Of a stretch of 37,117 nucleotides of DNA, positions 18,801 to 26,628 are shown in pieces. The stretch is taken from assembly GCA_905178155.1 (NCBI GenBank), contig CAJINV010000029.1, positions 64,841-101,957 of the forward strand, written 5' to 3'. Source of the DNA: Amoebophrya sp. A120. Its lineage: Eukaryota > Sar > Dinophyceae > Syndiniales > Amoebophryaceae. The notes below the pieces were generated by a model, which was given only the letters and a program-made list of their open reading frames with translations, ran no database searches and was not told the DNA's origin. The translations under genes and the position numbers were made by a program. Within the stretch, counting starts at the first letter, position 1; every line of letters begins with the position of its first letter.

Positions 18801-19828
18801 TCGATCATTTCACAGTTGATACTAGCAAGTGGCAAGTTTTTTCTGTCATGCGAAACAAATTTGTGATGCTGCACCCCGTCACAAGGAGTTAGAGTTACAC
18901 CAACGCAGTTCTTTTTTTTGATCTTGCATAGGTGCCTCGTCCCATTCAATGCCAGACTCTCGTGTGTACGACGAGAGAAATTGTATGAGATTCTCAAACG
19001 TTACGCGCTCAACTGCTACATAAATTTGTGAAGGAAGAACAAGGGACAACAACAGGAAAAGGGCCAACATTGAAACCTTCGCATCACAAATTTGGCGCAG
19101 ATTTAGACGCTCTCTCGCCCTACTTCGAGAATTTATCAATGAAAAGTATCTACTTGTTCTTGATCGTCTGGTGGCTTACGAGGATAAGTTTGCATTTACA
19201 AATTCATGTAAGAGTTGAGAAGATAACATCTGTCAAATCCATAACCTCCTCCATCGTCTTCTGGTTGCCCTGCCTGGCGTATCCACGGGAAGATGAAAAC
19301 GAGCATTGCACATCTCGTACTATTTTTTAATTGCAATCATCCATGACAGAAGATCCTGCCAGCAACACAAATTCAATTTTTCATGCTAGGCATTGAGTTT
19401 GTGTTTGAATTTGTCATGCAAAAATTTGCGATACTCTTGTACAGTTGGATATGGTGAGAAGGTAGGGTCGCGTTGGTTTTTCCTCGAAGTACTCCGTCTT
19501 CAACTTGGGAATCCGCATTTCCTTATGGATTGTAAAAGTACCGCGCCAACAGTAATTGCAAGAGCAAAAAATTGAAATTTTCCCCACTGCAAGTGGACTT
19601 TGTAATTGCGCATGACAAAGTTACAAGTTCATGAGAAATGGAATTCGTTTTTCGTTTATGCGGGATTACAACGTCAAGCAAAAGATTTACATGACTGCAA
19701 TAGCAGTTACTATGAGTGTCAGGATACTTTTATTTTGCATAGTTGTGGAGATGCGCCACCTTCTTTTCCTCGTCAGATTTAGGGCTCGCAGCAGGAGGAT
19801 CAACTGCCTCACCCGACTTTTCGTGCCA
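15835..19828 (-). CDS. Gene 2: multi-exon protein with Lys-rich nuclear-type C-terminus, function unknown
   Basis: Exons in coding order: 19828-19742 (5' end open, no clear start), 19523-19452, about 19298-19244, 18983-18931, 18678-18648 (31 nt), 18380 to about 18161, about 18037-17916, 17557-17436, 17084-16655, 16399-15835; stop TAG at 15837-15835. Removing each introner plus one 5-bp duplication joins the frame at six or more junctions. The N-terminal half is protein-like and non-repetitive, with blocks such as TRPYLLT, ESGIEWDEAPEKNVIRRTPG, RARIEVGWDCICLTSSG, LDNQRLWYARKRLGKWKS, VFFLDIWREWRKSSEEIRKK and YWLYPAEPWNKDAYDLTKRK. The second half is Ser-rich then Lys/Ala-rich, ending in repeated AKAKAKASAKGKNKK, as in histone-H1-like or nuclear protein tails. 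About 570 residues. Family not recognised; the join near 18160-18038 does not close cleanly. Confidence 0.75.
16400..16654. mobile_element. Introner, TIR family A (subfamily A2)
   Basis: 255 bp, TATCAAATGCAAATATGTCT to AGCATATTTGCATTTAATA. Perfect duplication GATCC. Removing the element plus one duplication joins two Lys-rich exons of gene 2 in frame (QQQPRGD / RSDSKK). Gene-strand edges read GGATC|TATT and GATA|GGATC, so the only AG available pairs with a GA start. Confidence 0.92.
17085..17435. mobile_element. Introner, divergent TIR (TATCC-GTG-AAA type)
   Basis: 351 bp. Left TATCCAGTGCAAATCAAACG and right CGTCGTGTTTACACGGGATA pair imperfectly. Duplication TATCC/TGATC is weak. Excision of element plus 5 gives an in-frame join (EAGED / QEVQTAS) in gene 2, which supports these borders. 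Confidence 0.72.
17558..17915. mobile_element. Introner, divergent family A
   Basis: 358 bp, TATCCGCTGCAAT...GTCTGGG to CCCGACCCAGATG...TTCATTTGATA. Duplication TAGTC/TAGTT. Excision of element plus 5 joins SLVN to YWLYPAEPW in gene 2 in frame. Confidence 0.8.
18038..18160 (-). other. Probable short intron of gene 2, unresolved borders
   Basis: On the gene strand the exon ending in KWKS runs into GTAAGTAATG, a textbook donor, and the next coding block is preceded by CCCATAG. GT-AG removal leaves the frame off by one; shifting either edge by one base restores it. Inside are TTGTCATGC-type words like those in introners, so it may be an old, eroded introner. Confidence 0.5.
18381..18647. mobile_element. 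Introner, TIR family A (subfamily A1)
   Basis: 267 bp, TATCAAGTGTAAAAATGTCT to AGACACTTTCACATTTGATA. Perfect duplication GTGTT. Internally close to the elements at 35564 and 35878 (shared CCATGACCCATGAGGTCTGG and TCCTGCATGAGAAACT). It forms one wall of a 31-nt exon of gene 2, and excision of element plus 5 is in frame. Confidence 0.92.
18679..18930. mobile_element. Introner, weak TIR
   Basis: 252 bp, TATGCAGGAAAAGAAAATAA to CTTTTTTTTGATCTTGCATA. Flanks GGGGT/GGTGC. The TIR is short, but internal TTGTSATGC words and the in-frame join (EWDEA / PEKNVIRR) after removing element plus 5 support it. Confidence 0.72.
18984..19243. mobile_element. Introner, TIR family C
   Basis: 260 bp. Left end contains TTCTCAAACGTTACGCGCTC, right end ATGTAAGAGTTGAGAAGATA; the interior resembles the element at 24351. 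No convincing target duplication, and the frame of gene 2 closes only if 260 nt (a length multiple different from the element-plus-5 rule) is removed, so borders may be off by a few bases. Confidence 0.7.
19299..19451. mobile_element. Introner, eroded family B
   Basis: About 153 bp. The right end GCGATACTCTTGTACAGTTG plus GATA and the left ATTGCACATCTCGTACTATT resemble family B ends. Borders are approximate. Its removal joins the block ending RPYLLT to a block beginning IFIFPWIRQAG in gene 2. Confidence 0.6.
19524..19741. mobile_element. Introner, family B-like
   Basis: 218 bp, TATGGATTGTAAAAGTACCG to CAGGATACTTTTATTTTGCATA. The target duplication is not conserved (TTCCT/GTTGT), but excision of element plus 5 joins KKVAHLHN to MRIPKLKTEYF in frame. 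Confidence 0.75.
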
Positions 19829-20043
19829 TTATGTGGGGCGTAACAAATGTGTAGGCCCGAGCTGAATTCTTTGTGATGCGAGTCGTATAGAGTGACAGCA
19901 AGATCTTGCTGTCAGGGAATGCGGACGGTCGGACAGAACAGGCAATCGCATCAGGACAGAAAAGAGACAGCCCCAGGGGCAAAGCTTTGAAGTCGGAGGC
20001 AGCAGGCGGGGAAAAAAGGACAGAGCAACAAAAGAAAACAAAA

Positions 20044-20130
20044 CGCAGCGGAGGAGGAATCGAACCCCTGGGCGTCACCGCCCCCCGCGGGTTGAAGCCG
20101 CGTCCGAGCACCAGCCCGGCTCACCACTGC
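20044..20130 (-). tRNA. tRNA-Sec (anticodon TCA)
   Basis: 87 nt with the eukaryotic selenocysteine-tRNA fold. The acceptor is 9 bp (GCAGTGGTG with CTCCGCTGC, one U-U mismatch). The T-stem is 4 bp around TTCGATT. The anticodon arm is CGCGG-CTTCAAC-CCGCG with TCA in the loop. A long variable arm (GGGCG-GTGA-CGCCC) and discriminator G follow. A T-run just beyond the 3' end (20035-20038) fits Pol III termination. Presence of this tRNA implies selenoprotein synthesis in the organism. Confidence 0.9.
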
Positions 20131-20170
20131 CTGGAAGGCGGTTGCGGCAGTTGGGTGAAACGCTAGACCT

Positions 20171-20198
20171 GGGTCACCAGAATACGGCTGCTAAATAC
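20171..20198 (-). promoter_or_regulatory. Pol III upstream element of tRNA-Sec
   Basis: On the + strand GGGTCACCAGAATACGGCTG followed by CTAAATAC, about 40 bp upstream of the tRNA-Sec 5' end. It matches the elements before U6 (20721) and the SRP-like RNA (21485) at most positions and is likewise followed by a GGGCAAAAAA stretch. tRNA-Sec genes in animals also use external U6-like promoters. Confidence 0.7.
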
Positions 20199-20588
20199 TG
20201 CAGTGGGGCAAAAAACTGCCCGCACTTGCAGTTTTTTTGAAAAGTTCTTCCGAATTACTGTGGTCGTTTTATTTCGGCACCGACGAAATGTTGTCGTTTT
20301 TTTCCAAACCCGAGGGGACTGCAAGAACCTGTAACAATGCATGTCCACGATAGCGTGCGGTCTACATTTTAACGTCCCGGGATGCAGACAGGAAAAATCA
20401 TCCACACCGTGCGGATTCGGAAATCCTTCCTGCTTATCGATTGCACCATACCATGCATATTCAATCCGTTTGCACAAAAACCACGTCATGCCGTGCGGAT
20501 TCAGAATTTGACTCCGAAAGGAGACTGAAGCATAACATCGGTATTCGCGTTTCCAAAAAGGAACGAAAACGATCATACCATGCAGATT
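20199..20588. other. Spacer between tRNA-Sec promoter and U6, with recurring GTGCGGATT words
   Basis: No gene recognised. The word CCGTGCGGATTC or a variant occurs near 20407, 20491 and 20577 (CCATGCAGATT), roughly 85 bp apart, plus GCGTGCGGTCTAC near 20353. A 137-codon ORF on the - strand spans it but reads a repeated NPHG at the same spacing, so it reflects the repeat, not a protein. Confidence 0.4.
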
Positions 20589-20596
20589 AAAAAAAA
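20589..20596 (-). terminator. U6 Pol III terminator
   Basis: Eight T residues on the - strand directly after the U6 3' end, the standard Pol III stop. Confidence 0.85.
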
Positions 20597-20642
20597 TTGT
20601 TTACACTTCTCGATTTGTGCGTGTCATCCTTGCGCAGGGGCC

Positions 20643-20674
<32 letters not shown>

Positions 20675-20702
20675 ACGGATGACTCCCGAAGGAGATCCGA
20701 AC
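20597..20702 (-). ncRNA. U6: U6 spliceosomal snRNA
   Basis: The - strand reads a 5' stem-loop (GATCTCC-TTCG-GGAGTC), then AAAATTGGAACGATACAGAG and AAGATTAGCATGGCCCCTGC followed by GCAAGGATGACACGCA. These contain the invariant ACAGAGA box, which pairs with the 5' splice site, and AGC, part of the catalytic U2/U6 structure. Length is about 106 nt. Near-perfect conservation makes this secure; only the exact 5' base is uncertain. Confidence 0.96.
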
Positions 20703-20720
20703 AAGAGGAAAAACGCAAAA

Positions 20721-20751
20721 CAGGGTAGCCAGAATACGGGTTGCTAAATAC
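20721..20751 (-). promoter_or_regulatory. Pol III upstream element of U6
   Basis: On the + strand CAGGGTAGCCAGAATACGGG then TTGCTAAATAC, about 19 bp upstream of U6. The first 19 bases are repeated exactly before the SRP-like RNA at 21485. It is followed by ATTCGGGAGAAAAA. Confidence 0.75.
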
Positions 20752-21103
20752 AACCATTCGGGAGAAAAACAATATTTTTGCGCATTTTTGCAGGTTTTAA
20801 GGCATGATACGAGCGAAATCGTGAAACTTCCTAAAACTTGGTATTTTTTTTTCGAACGCCTTTCAACGTATTTTGTTGTTTGCTCTCTGCAGAAACAACT
20901 GGAAAGACGGATAGGAAGTCCCCTGCGGCGCCAGATCTACTGTGAAAAACAGGATATCGTTGGCTGCTGCGCGTAGCAGGTCGCCTTCCGCAGCAGCCAC
21001 CGACTTCAACCGTTTTTCACATGGAAGTGTTCGTCCTGCCCCCATGCCATTCCGAAAAGAAGCAAAGCCCTGCTGTCAGCGACCCACACTTCCAAAATGC
21101 GGC
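20752..21103. other. Spacer between U6 promoter and tRNA-Lys
   Basis: About 350 bp with an A/T stretch (20770-20860) and a palindromic GGCTGCTGCGCGTAGCAGG segment near 20963. I see no gene. Confidence 0.4.
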
Positions 21104-21108
21104 AAAAA
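21104..21108 (-). terminator. tRNA-Lys Pol III terminator
   Basis: T5 on the - strand two bases past the tRNA-Lys 3' end. Confidence 0.6.
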
Positions 21109-21110
21109 CT

Positions 21111-21183
21111 CGCCCGATGTGGGGCTCGAACCCACGACCACCAGGTTAAGAGCCTGGCGCTTTACCGACTGAGCTAACCGGGC
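21111..21183 (-). tRNA. tRNA-Lys (anticodon CTT)
   Basis: 73 nt cloverleaf on the - strand. Acceptor GCCCGGT pairs with ATCGGGC; D arm is AGCTCAGTCGGTAAAGC. The anticodon arm CCAGG-CTCTTAA-CCTGG carries CTT. The T arm is GTGGG-TTCGAGC-CCCAC, followed by discriminator G. A and B box promoters are intact. Confidence 0.97.
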
Positions 21184-21308
21184 TGGTGAATGAATGGCAG
21201 CAAGTCGCTCCAGTGCATTTGAGTGCCCTAGCGCCAGAACACGCGTCAAGGGTGGACATGACCCTGGAAATGTTCCAACCTCAGCAAATGGCCGACGCGC
21301 CGGCCACA

Positions 21309-21473
21309 AAAACGAGCCGGCTGTCCTTCCACTGAGCCCAGCGCCTCCTTCTCCCTGCTCTGTTGCCAGCCTGAGGCGGTGCGGAAGTCATTATCAACCA
21401 GGAAGCCACTGCTTACGCAGCGTCCCCCTTGCCGACTGTACTCTTGGAGAGGACCGACTCTTGCAAAGGGGCC
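21309..21473 (-). ncRNA. SRP (7SL-like) RNA, compact
   Basis: On the - strand, downstream of a U6-type upstream element. The segment CAGG-CTG-GCAA-CAG-AGCAGG matches the SRP54-binding helix 8 signature (CAGG, 3-bp stem, GNAA loop, 3-bp stem, AGCAG) and is enclosed by GCCTC/GAGGC. A preceding hairpin (GGTTGATAATGAC) sits where helix 6 belongs. The first 50 nt close as CCCCTTTGC/GCAAGGGGG, resembling a separate 5' (Alu) domain. T5 at 21308-21312 would end it at about 165 nt, short for a eukaryotic SRP RNA, so the true 3' end could be nearer tRNA-Lys. RNase P/MRP RNA seems less likely because its conserved regions are not visible. Confidence 0.6.
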
Positions 21474-21484
21474 GAAAGTGCAAA

Positions 21485-21515
21485 CAGGGTAGCCAGAATA
21501 CGTTATGCTAAATAC
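21485..21515 (-). promoter_or_regulatory. Pol III upstream element of the SRP-like RNA
   Basis: On the + strand CAGGGTAGCCAGAATACGTT then ATGCTAAATAC, about 12 bp upstream of the predicted RNA start, followed by CTCGGGCAAAAAAG. Nearly identical to the U6 element. Confidence 0.75.
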
Positions 21516-21824
21516 ACCCGCTCGGGCAAAAAAGTTAAATTTTTCGACATTTGCACCCAAAACCACGGGGGAATCGCGCTAGAATTTCCTTCGGAGGAAG
21601 CAGATTGAAAGAAATATTTACCCTCTGGCCGCCTGTGGACGAAAGGATGTATTTTCGGATATTTTTAGCCAATAATCATTGGTGTCTTGCAAGATGACAG
21701 CATGCCACTTCTGCAAGAAAGAATGACAAGATATTTTTTGTCTTCTTTCAACGCACTCCCGATGGAGGCCATCTGGTGCCGTATCTTCGAAAAGCGGCCA
21801 CTTCAGCTTATCATGCGAGAAGAC
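21516..21824. other. Spacer between RNA-gene cluster and gene 3
   Basis: AT-rich stretch with GCATGACA-type words near 21695-21850 that resemble introner interiors. On the gene strand TATGCAATTGTGTCGGTCTA (21862-21843) resembles the end of the 22201 element, so an eroded introner may cover the very 3' end of gene 3. I could not find its other end. Confidence 0.35.
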
Positions 21825-24800
21825 TCAGCAACACAAATCAGCTAGACCGACACAATTGCATATGATATTCATGCCCTGTGAGCCGAGCCCACTTGCACTT
21901 GATGCTTGCAGCTGTGCCAGTGGTTTTTCCTGTTCCTTTATTTTTCGCTTTTTCGGCTCAGCGACGGCCTCTTGAACTTGATCCACTTCCCGGCCCTTCT
22001 TGCTAAGCTTTATTGCGTCTTTCTTTCTTCCCTTGCCGCGGTTATCTAATTCGTCATCCTCTTCACTGCCCCTGGCGGGGCCCTTCGGCGCTTGATCTTT
22101 CCGTTTTTTAACCGGAGGTTTTTTTGCCTTGGGTTTCGCTACAGCAGTCTTTTTCGCCTGAACGGGCTTCTTAGCCGCGTTGTTATCGTCAGCCAGGGGA
22201 TATGCACTTCAAAGATGTGGTCTCATTCTGGATTTCTTGTGTTGCTGATAATGCACATGACAAACTGAGTTTCACTTTCACAGCATGACAAAGAAACTAA
22301 CCTAGCCTAAGCCAATCCTCTTCATGCATAATACAGTTCTTGTATCTCCCCCACAAATCCAGACTGACGCTACATATTTCTTGCACCGCATAGCAGATCG
22401 TCCTCCTCGTCTTCCACCGGACTGGAAGCGGAGTCAGAGCTCGAGTCGTCATTGCTTTGTTCTCGTTCTTGCTGCTTGTTGCTTTTCGATTTTTTTCCGC
22501 CTTTTCCACGACCACCAGTACTACCGCGGGAAAGAAGGGGGAGGTCTTCATCCTGCTTGGCCAAGACGAACTTGGCCTTGCCGTCAGTGCTGTTGTTGTT
22601 TTTAGAGCTTTTCATCTTCTTGTCGTTCTTCATTGTGGCCAATAGGCTCGTGCCCCTGCCTGCGGTTCCAGGACGAAACGGGTCATCTTCAAAATCCTCA
22701 AAATCACCGTCCCCCGTGTCGTCAACAGTTCCAAGAAACGTCGACTCGAATACTAAACCAGGGTCGATGTGATCATCCGGCGGCATTCTCAAGGTCGCTT
22801 TAGTAGTGCTCCCGCTGGTATTAAGAAATTTTGACGGGTTGTAGTTCTCAGCATTCTCTCCCAAATTATCCGCTTCAAACTCGTCAAAACCAGAAAACGC
22901 CGGCGGCCCTTTGTCATTAGTGGCCTGCTCATTAGTGGCCGCAATTCTTGCGCCAGAAGCTGCAGCTCCTGCTGGTCCAAGTCCTGCTCCGGTTGTCGTG
23001 CTAGAAGTCGCGGGAGCAGTAGATGAAGCCGGCTCACCCGGATTGTTCGTCTGCCCTTTGGTGGTAGTTGTAGCTGCTTTCGTTCCACCACCTCCTGCTG
23101 CTCCAGCGTTGGTAGAAGAGATAGAATTTGCAGTGGTGTCGGCGCTGATTAGCTGTTTGCTCCCTTTATTGTTTTTCTTGTTCATCTTCATGGTCTTTTT
23201 CGCCTTCGTCGTTTTTGCTTCGTCCGCTGGCTTCTCGTCGTCTTCGATCACGAATATCTTTCTCGGGTACAGAATGCGAAGGTCTTTCTCTTCCGGGCCG
23301 AATTGCGCACTCATAGGCCTGTGCTCGGACTCCCCACACCACCGCATCCAAACCGGCCCGTTATTCTTCTCATTTAGTTTTATCACGTGATCCACCTCCC
23401 GTTTCTCCACCAGTTCGCTCAGCTTCGCAGCAACGTCTTCCGGCGAGAGGATGTGGGTCCACGGTTCTGCCAGCCGCATTTTGTTACTATTTTGGTTCCC
23501 CGGACAGAAGCTTACGTAGTCATCGATCACATCCACCCACCGGACCTCCTTGCCGTCGTGATCATCTGCGCGCCCTTCTGTGATCAGAAAGTTTCTTTCT
23601 TCCGCTGGTGGAGCTGCGCCGTCGCCGCTGGCCTGATCATCGTGTCGCTCATTCATTTCCTGCTCCGCAACCTCGCCTGCTAGAAGTACCGGCGGCTCTG
23701 CAACTACCGCCGCTGGTAAGAACGGACCCTCAGGTCGTCCCGGGGGCTTCAATGCAGCTCCAAAATGATTTTTTGCTTCCGCGCTTTCTGTTGTTCCGCT
23801 TGCTTCTTCTGGGGGGGACAGCCTGGCGGTCTTCTCTTGTTGTTCTGTCTCGCGTTTCTTCGTGGTGGTGTTCTGCTCCAGCTTCACCGTTTGCGGAAAG
23901 GCTGGCTTTCTGGTCACCACGGTATTGTCAGTCGACGACTCCGGCCGGGAAGAGGACGACGCACCACCCAATTTGCTGGTCGTCGACGCGGCCTCGGGCG
24001 CTCCTGCTTGTTGTTCTTTCAGGTGGGATCTATTCTGGTAAGCGTCAGCCACTTCCTTCTCATCGCTTCCGTCTACGGCATTAGCGGCATTGTCGCTTGT
24101 AGTTCCATTGTCGCCACCACGCCTTGCTCTTATTCCGCCCGCGTCACTACTCTTTTTGTCCTCCGCACGCCAGAGGCTAACTTTGTGAAAAAAATGCGAC
24201 TTGGGTTTTGGGTTGTTCGGGTCGTAGTCGCCATGACGCTGCATACACGGGCCGCTGTCACAAAGTGGAGCAGGGCCGTCGGCGAAGCACCACTCCCGCC
24301 AGGTGCCCCGATTTTGTTCCCACATGAGCTTCTCGGCCGGGTTTGCTGGTTATGGCGTTCTCAACTGTTACATTCTCAGCTGTTACATGAATTTGTCATG
24401 CAAGAATGGCAAAAGTGAAAGAAGGGAGCTTGCGCGTCTTGCATGACAGATTTGGTACAGATTTAGATGCTGTTTAGTCATTCGAGAACTTGTCACGCGA
24501 AGCAGCTTGATCGTCTGGTGGCTCTCATGGTCATTTTGCATGACCAATCATGTAACAGTTGAGAATGTAACGTTTGAGAACGCCATACTGCTGGCCGGCC
24601 CCGTACGCCCTGCAACAGGATTCCTTCGGGCGGAAGCGGGTGGCTTGGGTCCAACCACTCCGCGCGGGTTAGGCCGTCCACTGCCTGCCCGTTCCGCCAG
24701 ATTTTCATGGAGGGGAAGGGGCTGGGTTGCTGCTGCTGACTGTCATCGTTCTTTGTGTTGGTAGAAGTAGACGCGGGTCCGGGAGGAGCTGCTTGTTCTT

Positions 24801-26555
24801 GTTTCAAAAATCTGTTGTACGCAGCAAACACTTCGTTTTCTATGCGTGTCTGCTCGCTCGGGGTCACATGCGGCTGATCCGGATCCAAGCAGAATTCTTC
24901 CTTTACTCGTTTTCTTGCCTCATATGCGGCGCAAAAAAGTGTGGGTCTGGAAACTTGTAATGCTGAATGGTCATGATTGAGCGCGCCTCTAAGTGCAGTG
25001 AAGCATGACAATTTTTTCAGTCGCTTCGTCTAGTTTCTCATGCGCGCCACGCATTGCAACCCTGCGAGTTTAAATGCCGAAAATGTGGCGCTTGTTTTGC
25101 TGCAATATGCAATACAGATTTTTGAAAAATGCGAGACACGCAATACAGGTTCAACCCTTGTTCCTGACCCAGATATAGTTGCACTGCATACCTCCCTCAC
25201 TTTCACCACGTACTTCGCCGTCCCGATAGGGTCATCAACGACCCGGGAGTAAATCTTATTCATCGCCGACGAAAGAGCGGCTAAAGCATCTGCAGCGGAA
25301 ACATGATGCGGGATGTGATCATGATCTTCGTCGTGTTTTTCTGGATGATGCAGATTCTCCCCACGTGCAGATGCTGTGACCTCATCTTCCGGCTGTACTT
25401 CTAATACCGCAGCTTTTCCAGCACCAGCTTCTTTCCCCTCTTCGCCGCCTGCCCGAGCTTGCTCACGACCAGCAGGAACAACAAGGGCCACAGAGGAAGA
25501 CGAAACCGCTTCTCCTGTTGACTTCTTCGCTGCCAATTGTACTGTTGGAAAATGTTCGTCATTGTTCTGGTTTGCTTTCTTCAACGTGGTCAACCCCTTG
25601 CTCTCGCCTTTCGCGGCCTGCAGGAGAACCTCAGCCTCCTCGCTTGAAGACTCTTGGCAAAGACTCTCCGCTTCCTCCATGATCGGCGGTAAAATGGGGA
25701 TAATTCTACTGTTCTTTCTCGAACCGCTGCCACGACTAGGGGGTGCGTTCTTTATTTCGTCACGTGTTCCTCTTCCTTGATGCGGTGACGCTCGTGTCGC
25801 TGCCTGTTGACCAGTGTTGACACAAGCTTCCGCTGGGGTCGTTTTGGTTGTCGTTGTAGTACCCTCGTCCCTTTGAATCGCCACCTGACGACCAGCTCCA
25901 CTGGTCGTCGTGCCTCGCTGTTGTACATCGTCATTTTCTTCACTGCTCGTGTCTACGATGCGCGAATCGTCACTGCTCGTATCATATGAACTGCAAAAGT
26001 ATCGCACTCGTAGTAATTACTGTTATGCATTACAAATCCCTTCGTCCAGGTAAATCAGAATTACAAATTGAAATTTAGTTCGTAATGTCTGGCTAATTTG
26101 TAATGCAAGTTGTACTAGTACGTTGCTTTTGCATTGCATATATCATCTTCACTGCTCGTCTCCTCATCTTCACTGCTCGAGTCGTCACTGCTTGTGTAGC
26201 AGCCGTCGCTGCTCGGGAGTGTAGTTCTCTCCCTCGTCGCACCACCTGCTTTGTCCTGCAGGGTTCTTGTCGGCGGAGGTGCGCCGGAGGACGCAGCCGT
26301 AGATTTATCTTTCATGATCCCCGACGACGAGGCGCTATGGATCGTCACGTTTATCTTGGTATTGCCTTGATTTTGGTCTACGACCTGCTCCGCCGGTGCC
26401 GATCCACCAGGGCGAGGAGGAGTAGAGCCAGTCGCCGGTGTTTCGACGCTTAGTCGAGAAGGAGTAGACCCACATAGCGTGTGCTGCTGCGCCGAAGCAG
26501 ATGCATAAGCTGATGTTGCTACCTGGTGACGAATTAATATTTGTTGAACCGGAAA
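21825..26555 (-). CDS. Gene 3: large multi-exon Ser/Lys-rich protein, probably nuclear, function unknown
   Basis: Exons in coding order: 26555-26141 (5' end open; no certain start), 25984-25191, 24922-24588, 24350-22394, 22200-21825 with stop TGA at 21827-21825. All four introners, each removed with one 5-bp duplication, leave a single open frame of roughly 1280 codons. The N-terminal third is Ser/Asp/Glu- and Thr-rich. The middle is protein-like: AMNKIYSRVVDDPIGTAKYV, KRVKEEFCLDPDQPHVTPSE, RIENEVFAAYNRFLKQEQ, EKLMWEQNRGTWREWCFADG, RWVDVIDDYVSFCPGNQ and PVWMRWCGESEHRPM. The Trp/Cys pattern in REWCFADGPAPLCDSGPC might be a metal-binding fold but I cannot assign one. The C-terminus is Lys-rich (KKPPVKKRKDQAPKG, AEPKKRKIKEQEK), with nuclear-localisation-like clusters. 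Confidence 0.78.
22201..22393. mobile_element. Introner, TIR family F (CTGGATTT type)
   Basis: 193 bp. Left TATGCACTTCAAAGATGTGG...CTGGATTT and right AAATCCAG...TTTCTTGCACCGCATA form an interrupted TIR. Flanks GGGGA/GCAGA. Excision of element plus 5 joins EEDDL to LADDNNAAKK in gene 3 in frame. Confidence 0.78.
24351..24587. mobile_element. Introner, TIR family C
   Basis: 237 bp, TATGGCGTTCTCAACTGTTA to AACGTTTGAGAACGCCATA; the TIR contains a sub-repeat (TCAACTGTTACAT, TCAGCTGTTACAT). Duplication CTGGT/CTGCT. Element plus 5 removal joins RGRPA to ANPAEKLMW in gene 3 in frame. Confidence 0.92.
24923..25190. mobile_element. Introner, divergent family A, GT-AG capable
   Basis: 268 bp, TATGCGGCGCAAAAAAGTGT...GGTCTGG to CTGACCCAGATATAGTTGCA...CTGCATA. 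Duplication CCTCA/CCTCC. On the gene strand GAG|GTATGCAG...CATATGAG|GCA gives an in-frame GT-AG join (KVRE / ARKRV). Confidence 0.88.
25985..26140. mobile_element. Introner, TIR family B
   Basis: 156 bp, TATGAACTGCAAAAGTATCG to CGTTGCTTTTGCATTGCATA. Perfect duplication TATCA. Element plus 5 removal joins SSED to DTSSDDSRIVD in gene 3 in frame; edges are not GT-AG. Confidence 0.92.
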
Positions 26556-26628
26556 TTACACGAATCGTTCATAGGTATAAAAAGATCTTCCATGCTCTCC
26601 GTCATTCATCTGAACATCGACCTCTGTG

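Noticed and set aside
20163-20576. 137-codon - strand ORF beside tRNA-Sec
   Set aside because: It overlaps the Pol III promoter element and translates the local 85-bp repeat (NPHG twice); no start context or neighbours.
20597-21515. Spliced-leader RNA gene in the small-RNA cluster
   Set aside because: I looked for the dinoflagellate leader (about CCGTAGCCATTTTGGCTCAA) on both strands and did not see it.
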